A DNA stretch of 58,072 bases, from positions 1 through 58,072 of the forward strand of contig CAAGKD010000125.1 of the NCBI GenBank assembly GCA_900770335.1, in the 5' to 3' direction. The stretch comes from an uncultured Sutterella sp. Lineage in GTDB: Bacteria; Pseudomonadota; Gammaproteobacteria; Burkholderiales; Burkholderiaceae_F. Within the stretch, counting starts at the first letter, position 1, and each line of letters starts with the position of its first letter. Both the position numbers and the translations under genes were made by a program. This document shows, in pieces, positions 1 to 7,733 of the stretch. Under the pieces are notes generated by a model. That model ran no database searches and was not told the origin of the DNA. It was given only the letters and a program-made list of their open reading frames with translations.

Positions 1-90
1 GCGGACCGCGGCTCGCGCCGCCGCGACGAGCCCGCCGGGACGGCGATGGGAGCTGCCTTCGCCGCGCTCAGGCGCAGCCCCGGCCGCTGA
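1..90 (+). CDS. possible 3' end of a gene entering from the left edge
   Basis: Frame 1 from the first base is open for 29 codons and stops with TGA at 88-90. The peptide is arginine- and alanine-rich and ends in LRRSPGR. Nothing identifies a family, and all three plus-strand frames stay open for a while in DNA this GC-rich, so this may be non-coding. The hairpin at 122-154 would sit 30 bp after the stop, which is the only contextual support. Confidence 0.2.
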   Translation, partial: ADRGSRRRDEPAGTAMGAAFAALRRSPGR

Positions 91-121
91 GGGCCGGCCG
101 ACGGGATGACGGGCTGACGAA

Positions 122-154
122 AAGGCCCCGGGAGCCGGGGCTCTCCGGGGCCTT
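122..154 (-). terminator. rho-independent terminator after the uracil permease gene
   Basis: A perfect 9-bp stem pairs 122-130 (aaggccccg) with 146-154 (cggggcctt). On the minus strand it is followed by TTTTCG. It lies 40 bp past the permease stop codon and could also terminate transcription arriving from the left on the plus strand. Confidence 0.75.
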
Positions 155-194
155 CAATCCGTTGGGATCGGTTCCGATCAGAGGGAGCGGACGA

Positions 195-1520
195 TCAGTC
201 GCGCTTCTCCTCGATCCTCGCCTCGTGGGGCTCGCCCGAGCCGCGGCGCTCGCCGAACTCCATGAGGGCGTTGAGGATGATCGCGCCGAAGGTGGCCGTG
301 CCGATGCCGCCGAGCGTGAAGCTGCCGATGTGGATCGTGAAGTCGCCCGCGCCGAGGATCAGCGTGACGGCCGCGACGATCAGGTTGCGGTTGTCGCCGA
401 AGTCGACGTGGTTGACGACCCAGACGCGGGCGCCCGCGACGGCGATCAGGCCGAAGACGACGATCGAGGTGCCGCCGAGGATCGGCTGCGGAATCGTCTG
501 GATGATCGCGCCGAACTTCGGCGAGAAGCCGAGGATGACCGCAAAGACCGCGGCCACGGGGAAGAGCAGCGTCGAGTACACGCGCGTAGCGGCCATGACG
601 CCGATGTTCTCGCCGTAGGTCGTCACGCCCGTGCCGCCGAGGCTCGCGGAGAACATCGTGGCGAGGCCGTCGCCCAGGAAGGCGCGGCCCATGTACGGGT
701 CGAGGTTGCGGCCGGTCATGGCCGTCACGGCCTTGATGTGGCCGAGGTTCTCGCCGACGAGGATGATCACGACGGGAGCGATCAGCGTGATGGCGCTCGT
801 CGAGAACTCGGGCGTCTCGAACTTCGGGATGCCGAACCAGGCGGCCTCGGCGATGCGGCCGAAGTTGATCGGGTCGCCGAGGCCCATGCCGTTCGTGAGG
901 ATCGCGTAGATCACGTAGGCGAGGGTGAGGCCGACGAGGATCAGCAGCTTTTGGACGATGCCGCGCGTGCAGACGGCCACGCCGCCCACGCACACGACAG
1001 CGAGGAGCGCCATCCAGGCGTCGAAGTCCGTCGGGCCGACGCTGCGCACGGCCGTCGGGGCGAGGTTGAGGCCGATGACTGCGACGACCGCGCCCGTGAC
1101 GACGGGGGGCATCAGGCGCTCGATCCACCGCACGCCCGTGCTCATCACGATGAGGCCGACCACGCAGTAGATGAGGCCGCACACGAGGATGCCGCCGAGC
1201 GCCACCGAAATGTTCGGGTTGGGGCCTGAGCCTGCCGCGTAGCCCGTGGCGGCGATGACGACGCCGATGAAGGCGAACGACGAGCCGAGGTAGCTCGGCA
1301 CGTGGCCGCCCACGAGCAGGAAGAAGATCAGCGTGCCGAGGCCGCTCATCAGGATCGCAAGGTTCGGATCGAACCCCATGAGGATCGGGGCGAGGACGGT
1401 GGAGCCGAACATGGCGACGACGTGCTGCACGCCGAGCGCAAGCGTCTGGCCCATGGGCAGGCGCTCGTCCGGAGCGATGATGCCGGAGCGCTTGAGGCTC
1501 CAGGAGGGGAAGTAGCTCAT
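195..1520 (-). CDS. uraA: uracil permease, NCS2 family (UraA/RutG type)
   Basis: Inner-membrane nucleobase symporter, probably H+-coupled uracil uptake. The 441 residues match the usual length of UraA (429 aa) and RutG (442 aa) and form a chain of hydrophobic segments consistent with the 14-helix NCS2 fold. Conserved NCS2 features are the QH pair near the start (LGVQHVVAMFG), the glutamate in the GENLGHIKAVTAMTGRN stretch and the following GGTGVTTYGENIGV segment. These residues bind the base in UraA. The start is ATG with AAGAGAG about 11 nt upstream. The gene stands alone, divergent from prfC across 196 bp. Uracil rather than xanthine or uric acid is inferred from overall resemblance to UraA/RutG; the exact substrate is not proven. 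Confidence 0.88.
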   Translation of the reverse strand: MSYFPSWSLKRSGIIAPDERLPMGQTLALGVQHVVAMFGSTVLAPILMGFDPNLAILMSGLGTLIFFLLVGGHVPSYLGSSFAFIGVVIAATGYAAGSGPNPNISVALGGILVCGLIYCVVGLIVMSTGVRWIERLMPPVVTGAVVAVIGLNLAPTAVRSVGPTDFDAWMALLAVVCVGGVAVCTRGIVQKLLILVGLTLAYVIYAILTNGMGLGDPINFGRIAEAAWFGIPKFETPEFSTSAITLIAPVVIILVGENLGHIKAVTAMTGRNLDPYMGRAFLGDGLATMFSASLGGTGVTTYGENIGVMAATRVYSTLLFPVAAVFAVILGFSPKFGAIIQTIPQPILGGTSIVVFGLIAVAGARVWVVNHVDFGDNRNLIVAAVTLILGAGDFTIHIGSFTLGGIGTATFGAIILNALMEFGERRGSGEPHEARIEEKRD

Positions 1521-1716
1521 GGAAATTGAACTCTCTTGGGAGGAATGCGGACAAACGGCCTCATTCTACGGCGACCGGTAACAAAAGTTTTCGGGACGCT
1601 TGCGCGCGGCGCCGCGGAAGAACGCAGCTTCGCCCGGAACCCGCTGACGGTCCTGCTAAAATGAGCGGATTTTCCGCGCCCCGCAGGGCGCGTCCCACAC
1701 CCGATTTCCCTCAGTC

Positions 1717-3318
1717 ATGACGAGTCCCAATCCGGCGCTCGTGCGCGACGTTGAAGACCGCCGCACGTTCGCCATCATCTCCCACCCCGACGCGGGCAAG
1801 ACAACGCTCACCGAGAAGCTCCTTCTCTTCGGCGGCGCCATCCAGATGGCCGGCGCCGTGAAGGGCCGCAAGGCCGCCCGGCACGCCACCTCCGACTGGA
1901 TGGAGGTCGAGAAGCAGCGCGGCATCTCGGTGACGAGCTCGGTGATGCAGTTCCGCTACCGGGACCACGTCATCAACCTGCTCGACACCCCGGGCCACGA
2001 GGACTTCTCCGAGGACACCTACCGCGTGCTCACGGCCGTTGACGCGGCCGTGATGGTGATTGACGCCGCCAAGGGCGTCGAGGCGCAGACGATCAAGCTC
2101 CTTGAGGTCTGCCGCATGCGCAACACGCCCATCATCACGTTCATCAACAAGTTTGACCGCGAGGTGCGCGATCCGCTCGACCTGCTCTCGGAGATCGAGC
2201 ACGTGCTCAAGCTCCAGTGCGTGCCGATCACCTGGCCGATCGGCATGGGCAAGACCTTCCGCGGCGTGTTCTCGCTGCTCAAGAACCACCTGGTGCGCTT
2301 CACGCCGGGCGAGGACCGCCTCACGGCGGACCGCGAGCTCATCGAGGGGCTCGACAACCCCGAGCTTGACGCGCTCTTCCCGATGGAGATGCCCTACGTG
2401 CGCGAGTCGATCGAGCTCGTGCAGGGCGCGACCGAGCCCTTTGACCTTGCGAAGTTCCTCGCCGCCGAGCAAAGCCCCGTGTTCTTCGGCTCGGGCGTGA
2501 ACAACTTCGGCGTCGAGGACGTGCTCAACGCGCTCGTCGACTGGGCGCCTCCGCCTCAGCCCCGCGACGCGGGCGCGCGCGAGGTCGAGCCCGCGGAGAC
2601 GCCGTTCTCCGGGTTCGTCTTCAAGATCCAGGCGAACATGGATCCGCGCCACCGCGACCGCATCGCGTTCTTCCGCGTCTGCTCGGGCCGCTACCAGCCC
2701 GGCATGAAGGTGCTCCACGTCCGCGAGGGCCGCGAGATGAAGATTCCCAACGCGCTCACGTTCATGGCGCAGGACCGCGTCATCATGACGGACGCGGTCG
2801 CGGGGGACATCATCGGTATCTACAACCACGGACAGCTCCACATCGGCGACACGCTCACCTCGGGCGAGCAGCTTCAGTTCACCGGCATTCCGAACTTTGC
2901 GCCGGAGCTCTTCCGCGCCGCGCGCAGCAAGGACCCCTTCAAGGCCAAGCAGCTTCAGAAGGGCCTGCAGGAGCTCGGCGAGGAGGGCGCGATCCAGGTC
3001 TTCACGGGCGAGTTCGGCAACATCATGCTCGGCGCCGTCGGCCAGCTGCAGTTCGAGATCGTCGCGCAGCGCCTCGCCGACGAGTACAAGGTCGACGCGA
3101 TCTACGAGTCGACGGACGTGTCCACCGCGCGCTGGCTCTCGTTCCCGGACGAGAAGACGAAGCGCGAGTTCGAGGCCGAGCAGGGCGCGCGCCTTGCGAC
3201 TGACGTCAACGGCAACGAGGTGTACCTCGCCACGTCGATCTACAACCTCGAGACGACGATGAAGCACTGGCCGCAGGTCACCTTCCACACGACCCGCGAG
3301 ATGAATCAGGTCTTCTGA
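1717..3318 (+). CDS. prfC: peptide chain release factor 3 (RF3)
   Basis: Translational GTPase that removes RF1/RF2 from the ribosome after peptide release. The 533 residues agree with the E. coli protein (529 aa). The G domain is complete: P-loop SHPDAGKTTLTEK (about residues 22-34), the switch I/G2 region around RGISVTSSVMQF, DTPGH (G3), and NKFDRE (G4). The EF-G/RF3-type domains II and III follow, including the late segment GEFGNIMLGAVGQLQFE. The gene is monocistronic. A TAAAAT -10-like element lies at 1657-1662, without a convincing -35. A strong hairpin terminator follows the stop by 33 bp. Confidence 0.96.
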   Translation: MTSPNPALVRDVEDRRTFAIISHPDAGKTTLTEKLLLFGGAIQMAGAVKGRKAARHATSDWMEVEKQRGISVTSSVMQFRYRDHVINLLDTPGHEDFSEDTYRVLTAVDAAVMVIDAAKGVEAQTIKLLEVCRMRNTPIITFINKFDREVRDPLDLLSEIEHVLKLQCVPITWPIGMGKTFRGVFSLLKNHLVRFTPGEDRLTADRELIEGLDNPELDALFPMEMPYVRESIELVQGATEPFDLAKFLAAEQSPVFFGSGVNNFGVEDVLNALVDWAPPPQPRDAGAREVEPAETPFSGFVFKIQANMDPRHRDRIAFFRVCSGRYQPGMKVLHVREGREMKIPNALTFMAQDRVIMTDAVAGDIIGIYNHGQLHIGDTLTSGEQLQFTGIPNFAPELFRAARSKDPFKAKQLQKGLQELGEEGAIQVFTGEFGNIMLGAVGQLQFEIVAQRLADEYKVDAIYESTDVSTARWLSFPDEKTKREFEAEQGARLATDVNGNEVYLATSIYNLETTMKHWPQVTFHTTREMNQVF

Positions 3319-3351
3319 CCTTCTGAGTCTGGCTTCACCGCCTTCGGAAAA

Positions 3352-3385
3352 GCGAAGAGCCCGGCCGCAAGGCCGGGCTCTTCGC
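3352..3385. terminator. bidirectional terminator between prfC and hydF
   Basis: A perfect 15-bp stem (3352-3366 with 3371-3385) is closed by a GCAA tetraloop. Thymine-rich tails occur on both strands (TTCTT on plus, TTTTCC on minus). It separates the convergent prfC and hydF genes and can serve both. Confidence 0.93.
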
Positions 3386-3408
3386 TTCTTGCAGGAGCGC
3401 GCGGCGCG

Positions 3409-4644
3409 TCAGCCGGCGAGCCCCCTGCGGTAGGCGGCGAGAGCATCGGGGTGGCACGAGAGCACGCGCTCAAGATGTCCGCGCAGGTGGCAGATGGCGA
3501 GGCCGTAGTTCGTCATGGGAACGCCCTGCTGGCGGGCGCGGCGCAGGCGCATGAGCATGTGGCGGCGCGTCACGACGCATCCGCCGCACTGGATGAGCAC
3601 GGCGTAGGGCGTGAGGTCGTCGGGGAAGTCCTTGCCGACGGCGACGTCGATCTGAAGGTTGAGCCCGGTGCGCTCGCGCAGCCAGCGGGGGATCTTCAGG
3701 CGGCCGATGTCGTCCTTCTGTGGATGGTGGCTGCAGGTCTCGCAGATGAGCACGCGGTCGCCGTCGCGCAGGTGCGCGAGCGCCGCCGCGCCTTCGGCGA
3801 GCGCGACGAGGTCGCTCTTGGAGTAGGCCATCTGGATTGAGAAGGTCGTGAGCGGAATGCTCTCGGGCGTCTGGCGCGCGACGTCGTCGATCGCCTGGGA
3901 GTCCGTCATGATGAAGGCCGGGGGCTCGCGGAGGTCCGCGATCGCTTCGGCGACGCGGTCCTGCTGGATCACGTAGGCCTTGGCGTGCGCGTCGAGCAGC
4001 TCGCGGATCGCCTGCACCTGCGGAAGGATGAGGCGGCCCTTCGGGGCGCCCGAATCGATCGGCGTCACGAGGATGATCGAGTCGCCCGCATGGGCGAGGT
4101 CGCCCGCAAGCGGACGGTCGGGCTCGGTGTCCTCCTCGACGAGGCGGATGATGGCGGTGCGCAGGTTGTCGATGCCGCGGCGCGAGACGGCGTCCGTGAC
4201 GACGACCGGGAGGCCGAGCGAACGGGCCTGCTCGAGCGCCTTCGCGTCGGGCGCGTCGTCGCCCGCCTTGTTGAGCACGAGGATGGCCGCGGTGCCGAGG
4301 CGCTTCGCGGTCGCGGCGAGCTCGAGGTCGTCGGGCTCGAGCCCGGCGGCAGAGGCGACGAGCAGGGCGACGTCCGTCCATTCGAGAACGGTCTTCGAGC
4401 GCGCGACGCGCGCGGCGCCGAGCTCGCCCGCGTCGTCGTCCACGCCGGCGGTGTCGATGAAGACCACCGGACCGATCGGCGCGAGCTCGCAGGACTTCTC
4501 CACGGGGTCCGTGGTGGTGCCCGGAACATCCGAGACGATGGATATGCTCTGATTGGTGAGCGCGTTGGCGAGCGAGCTCTTGCCGGCGTTGCGCCGGCCG
4601 AAGAGGCCGATGTGGATTCTGAGTCCCTTGGGCGTGTCAAGCAT
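3409..4644 (-). CDS. hydF: [FeFe]-hydrogenase H-cluster maturation GTPase HydF
   Basis: HydF is the scaffold on which HydE and HydG assemble the diiron subcluster before transfer to apo-HydA. The 411 residues show the expected three parts. An N-terminal Era/TrmE-like GTPase has GRRNAGKSS at 16-24 and DTAG at 64-67. A dimerisation domain follows, then a C-terminal Fe-S domain with C304-x-H306 and C353-GG-C356. The family motif is usually CxH...HCxxC; here the residue before C353 is Gln rather than His. The last cluster ligand is known to be variable in this family, so function is still likely. GGAGG sits 6 nt before the ATG. It is the last gene of the hydrogenase module but is separated from it by a terminator-like hairpin. 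HydE and HydG are not in this window. Confidence 0.94.
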   Translation of the reverse strand: MLDTPKGLRIHIGLFGRRNAGKSSLANALTNQSISIVSDVPGTTTDPVEKSCELAPIGPVVFIDTAGVDDDAGELGAARVARSKTVLEWTDVALLVASAAGLEPDDLELAATAKRLGTAAILVLNKAGDDAPDAKALEQARSLGLPVVVTDAVSRRGIDNLRTAIIRLVEEDTEPDRPLAGDLAHAGDSIILVTPIDSGAPKGRLILPQVQAIRELLDAHAKAYVIQQDRVAEAIADLREPPAFIMTDSQAIDDVARQTPESIPLTTFSIQMAYSKSDLVALAEGAAALAHLRDGDRVLICETCSHHPQKDDIGRLKIPRWLRERTGLNLQIDVAVGKDFPDDLTPYAVLIQCGGCVVTRRHMLMRLRRARQQGVPMTNYGLAICHLRGHLERVLSCHPDALAAYRRGLAG

Positions 4645-4707
4645 GTTTTCCTCCGAGGATCACACCGATTGACGGGTTGCGTGCGTCTTGTAGTCGTTGG
4701 AAATGAA

Positions 4708-4735
4708 AAAGGCCGGATGATGATATCCGGCCTTT
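4708..4735 (-). terminator. hairpin terminator/attenuator between the cytochrome b gene and hydF
   Basis: A 10-bp stem pairs 4708-4717 (aaaggccgga) with 4726-4735 (tccggccttt). On the minus strand it is followed by a run of T (TTTTTCATT). Two more GC-rich hairpins, 4744-4763 and about 4772-4791, lie between it and the upstream stop codon. Together they should reduce read-through into hydF, which has no obvious promoter of its own in the remaining 60 bp. Confidence 0.75.
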
Positions 4736-4798
4736 CGGGGGTCGGGACCGGCCCGCCGGTCCCGGAGAGGAGCCGCCCACGAAGGGGCGGCAGGTCTC

Positions 4799-5488
4799 TT
4801 ACTTCTCGATGTTCGTGCGGACCACGTCGCGCTCGAACCAGAGCGGGGCGTGATGCTCGGCGGCTTCCACCGAGATCGTGCCCGGGCCGAGGCGCCAGAT
4901 GCCCTTGAAGTGGGACATCGAGAGCAGCGCGAGCGGGATGTGGGCGCAGACGACGAGGATCGAGATGATGATCGAGCCCCAGACGTGGAAGTAGAACGTC
5001 AGGAAGTAGACGAGCTTGCCGGTGACCGGAGCGCCGATCCACAGCAGCCAGCCCGTGACGATCAGAGCCGCGATCATGCCCATGAAGAGCAGGTACGACA
5101 TCTTCTGGCCGCCGTTGTAGCGGCCCTGCGGCGGAACCGTCTCCGGCCCGAGGGGGATGCCGAAGAAGCGGCGGGGATAGTTGCCGAAGTTGAGGAACCA
5201 GCGCAGCGTGTTGCTGTCCCACTCGAGGCAGGCGCGCATGATGAGCGCGAAGCGGTCCGGAGCGAGGACGATGAAGCCGAGAAGGTTGAACGTGAAGATC
5301 GCGCCCAGGATCAGGTGGGCGAGCATCGTGGCTTCGGCGGCCTCGTCGGAGGGGTTGCAGAAGTACACGTACATGCCCGTGAAGAGCAGGGCGAACCACG
5401 TGATGGCGTTGACCGAGTGGAAGACCTTGTCCGGCGCATGGAAGCGCAGGATGCGGTCGTTCGGAGCAGCGGCGGAGATATTAGACAT
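4799..5488 (-). CDS. hydC: di-heme cytochrome b membrane subunit of the hydrogenase (formate dehydrogenase gamma-type)
   Basis: Integral-membrane protein of 229 residues resembling the FdnI/FdoI gamma subunits. It has four main hydrophobic segments (about 27-45, 55-76, 130-151, 163-190). Candidate heme ligands are H17 or H24, H58, H168 and H183, at positions like those of FdnI (18, 57, 155, 169). By analogy it passes electrons between the hydrogenase Fe-S chain and the quinone pool. It overlaps the end of the small-subunit gene by 8 nt, implying translational coupling and a shared complex. The name hydC is descriptive. It could in principle serve another dehydrogenase, but no such gene is nearby. 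Confidence 0.85.
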   Translation of the reverse strand: MSNISAAAPNDRILRFHAPDKVFHSVNAITWFALLFTGMYVYFCNPSDEAAEATMLAHLILGAIFTFNLLGFIVLAPDRFALIMRACLEWDSNTLRWFLNFGNYPRRFFGIPLGPETVPPQGRYNGGQKMSYLLFMGMIAALIVTGWLLWIGAPVTGKLVYFLTFYFHVWGSIIISILVVCAHIPLALLSMSHFKGIWRLGPGTISVEAAEHHAPLWFERDVVRTNIEK

Positions 5489-5834
5489 GAGCGGCCTCCG
5501 TCATGGCGAGCATGGAACGGGAGTAGTAGTGCGTGTGGAGCAGTTCGTGCATCGTGTGGTCGACGGGCTTGGCGTTCATGTCCTTGTAGACGGACATGAC
5601 GACCTTGTTCTGGTGGGAGCACGTGAGACCCATCGCCTGGCAGAGCTTGTCGTCCTTGTAAAGGCCGGCCTGGCGGGCGAGGATGATCGAATTGCGGCGG
5701 GCGACCATGTCGCCGATGGCCCAGCCGCACACGACGGCCGCGCCGAGGCACAGGCCGCTGACTTTCAGGAAGCCGCGGCGGCCGAGGATCAGGGCTGCGG
5801 GGCGTTCCGCGTAGGAATAGTTTTCAGACAGCAT
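5481..5834 (-). CDS. hydB: [FeFe]-hydrogenase small subunit with Tat signal
   Basis: This 117-residue protein matches the iron-hydrogenase small-subunit family, such as D. vulgaris HydB (about 123 aa). A twin-arginine motif R19-R20-G-F-L-K precedes a hydrophobic stretch (about 26-40), so it should be exported folded through Tat. The mature part has the family signature ARQAGLYKDD (53-62) and LLHTHYY (98-104). In fused cytoplasmic enzymes this region is the C-terminal tail of the large subunit. Since HydA here has no signal peptide, HydB would carry it across as a hitchhiker, as in Desulfovibrio. The gene lies 24 nt after hydA and its 3' end overlaps the cytochrome b gene. The start ATG has only a weak AAGAAAG ribosome site. 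Confidence 0.93.
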   Translation of the reverse strand: MLSENYSYAERPAALILGRRGFLKVSGLCLGAAVVCGWAIGDMVARRNSIILARQAGLYKDDKLCQAMGLTCSHQNKVVMSVYKDMNAKPVDHTMHELLHTHYYSRSMLAMTEAAHV

Positions 5835-5858
5835 TTCTTTCTTGAACCTCAGTCAGGA

Positions 5859-7208
5859 TTAGACGCGCATGGGAAGCGGAGCCGTGGGGTTGAGCCAGGC
5901 CGTGCCGGTCGACTGGATCGGCTGGCCGCCGCCGTTGACGCAGCCGCCCGGGCAGTTCATCACCTCGATGAAGTGGTAGCGGTTCTTGTCGACGCGGACG
6001 CGGTGCAGGACCTCCTTCAGGCCCTGGTTGGAGCCGTTGACGACGCAGACGCGGACCTCGAAGACCTTTCCGCCGAGCGCCTTGACGGGCACGGGGATCG
6101 TGGCCTCGACGATGGCGTTGTTGCTGCCGCGGACGATCTCGATGTCAGCCTTGTCGAGCTCCTTGCCGGAGAGGGCGAAGTAGGCCGTGCGCAACGCAGC
6201 CTCCATCACGCCGCCCGAGCAGCCGAAGATCGTGCCGGCGCCGGTGTAGACCTCGAGCGGGCCGCGCTCGCGCGTCTTGGGCATCGTCAGGGGATTGACG
6301 CCCTTGCGGCGGAAGAGCTCGGCGAGATCGCGGGCCGTGAGGGACGCGTCGATGTCCTGGAAGGACGGCGTGTCGGCGGGGATCTCCTTGTTCTCGATGA
6401 GCCAGCGCCAGGCGGTGTTGAACTCGGGGCGGGAGGCCTCGAAGATCTTGGCCGTGCAGGGCGTGACGGAGACGAAGAAGATCTTGCGCGGATCGCACTT
6501 GAGGATGTTCTTCGCAGCCCACGTCTTGGCGAGCGTGCCGCCCATCTGCAGGGGGGACTTGGCCGTGGACAGGTGCGGGAGCATGTCGGCGGCGTACGTC
6601 TCGGCGTACTTGATCCAGCCCGGGCAGCAGGAGGTGAAGTGCGGGAACGGGTGCTTGCCCTGCTCGTCGACTTCCGGACCGCGCTCGCCGAGGACCCAGT
6701 ACTGGACCTTCTTCACGAACTCCGTGCCTTCCTCGATGATCGTCTGGTCAGCCGTGGAGTTGCAGTCGTAGGTGACGAAGCCGACGGCCTCGAGGGCGTT
6801 GACGAGCTGCTCGGTGGAGAGCTCGCCGGGCTTGCCGCCGAACTCCTCGCAGATCGAGACGCGAACCGCGGGGGACGGATGGGCGACGACGATGTGGGTC
6901 TTGGCGTCGAGGACGCGCTCGACCTTGTCGACGAAGCTCATCTGCTCGATGGCGTTGAACGGGCAGGCGACGAGGCACTGGCCGCAGTAGAGGCATGCGT
7001 CGTCAACGATCTCGTGCTTGGCGCCGATGCCGCCCTTGATGGCGTCGGTCGGGCAGAACTTGCGGCAGGTGTCGCACCCGACGCAGTGATCCTTGTTGAT
7101 GCGGATGATGCCGCGAAGCTCACCCTTGCGGAGGTTGCCCTGGTAGTGGGGGCCGTTCTGGCCGTAGGCGTTGTCGCCGGGCAGGAACGTACGAACCGTG
7201 GTCGTCAT
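5859..7208 (-). CDS. hydA: [FeFe]-hydrogenase large (catalytic) subunit
   Basis: Catalyses reversible H2 = 2H+ + 2e-. The 449 residues begin with two [4Fe-4S] ferredoxin motifs (C42/45/48/52 and C72/75/78/82), then the H-cluster domain. L1 is TSCCPGW at 192-198, including the proton-relay cysteine C195. L2 is TPCTAKIFE at 249-257. L3 is EVMNCPGGCVNGGGQP at 415-430. The H-cluster ligands are C194, C251, C419 and C423. The residue before PC in L2 is normally Met and is Thr here. The protein ends 19 residues after L3, where single-chain enzymes continue into the small-subunit region, so it is of the two-subunit Desulfovibrio type. It has no signal peptide and should be co-exported with HydB. It is first in the hydA-hydB-hydC operon, behind a 525-bp AT-richer upstream region. 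Confidence 0.97.
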   Translation of the reverse strand: MTTTVRTFLPGDNAYGQNGPHYQGNLRKGELRGIIRINKDHCVGCDTCRKFCPTDAIKGGIGAKHEIVDDACLYCGQCLVACPFNAIEQMSFVDKVERVLDAKTHIVVAHPSPAVRVSICEEFGGKPGELSTEQLVNALEAVGFVTYDCNSTADQTIIEEGTEFVKKVQYWVLGERGPEVDEQGKHPFPHFTSCCPGWIKYAETYAADMLPHLSTAKSPLQMGGTLAKTWAAKNILKCDPRKIFFVSVTPCTAKIFEASRPEFNTAWRWLIENKEIPADTPSFQDIDASLTARDLAELFRRKGVNPLTMPKTRERGPLEVYTGAGTIFGCSGGVMEAALRTAYFALSGKELDKADIEIVRGSNNAIVEATIPVPVKALGGKVFEVRVCVVNGSNQGLKEVLHRVRVDKNRYHFIEVMNCPGGCVNGGGQPIQSTGTAWLNPTAPLPMRV

Positions 7209-7530
7209 GGATACTTTCTCCCGGAACGAGAGGACGACGGAGCGCCGGAATCCCTCCTCAGAGGGGCCTCGGCGCCGATTGCGTCTCCCTTTCCGATGTG
7301 CTCACCGATGCGCGAGAGGCGCGAAGAAAGACGCGCCAGGGTCTCAGGCCACCCGGTGATGGTTTTATTTTGAGCGGAGGCAAGTCCTCGGACACAGTCC
7401 GGCCGGGGAGGCCTTCGCGAACGCCTGCATTCTATCGGCGGAGTGTCGCAGGGATAAGTCCGGTCGTACTTATTAGGGGGTAGTTTTAAGTAAGCACTCC
7501 GAACTGTTTTCATTTGTTTCTGCGGGCTCC

Positions 7531-7544
7531 TTAATTCAGATCAA
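7531..7544. promoter_or_regulatory. FNR-type binding box upstream of the hydrogenase operon
   Basis: TTAATTCAGATCAA matches the FNR consensus TTGAT-N4-ATCAA at nine of ten specified bases. It lies in the 525-bp gap 7209-7733, the longest non-coding stretch here. The only gene this gap can serve is hydA, since the HemN-like gene on the other side ends into it. The box is 323 bp from the hydA ATG, so a long leader or a further site would be needed. No strong -10/-35 pair is visible; a TAGAAT-like -10 occurs at 7434-7429. The rest of the gap (7209-7440 GC-rich, 7440-7670 AT-rich) shows no gene I can support. Confidence 0.55.
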
Positions 7545-7670
7545 ATGGATGGCGCCGCGCTTTGCGCTCTAGGTGTAAATGAGAAGGATTCTTGATTCTA
7601 CGAGGATGAATTCTCGAGAAAAACAGTCGGGAATTATTCAGGTATGAACCCTCTCGCCGAGATGCAAAAA

Positions 7671-7700
7671 GGGGGAGCCGCCCGGCCGGGCGGCTCCCCC
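7671..7700 (-). terminator. terminator after the HemN-like gene
   Basis: A perfect 30-bp palindrome (7671-7685 against 7686-7700, arm gggggagccgcccgg) is followed on the minus strand by TTTTTGCATC. It lies 33 bp past the stop codon of the HemN-like gene and insulates the hydrogenase upstream region from read-through. Confidence 0.92.
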
Positions 7701-7733
7701 TAGGTCGAAAGGACTAGCTGTGAGTAAGAGGAA

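Noticed and set aside
7467..7492. TACTTA...TAAGTA inverted repeat in the hydA upstream region as an operator
   Set aside because: The arms are only six bases, the spacer is irregular, and such pairs are expected by chance in an AT-rich patch.
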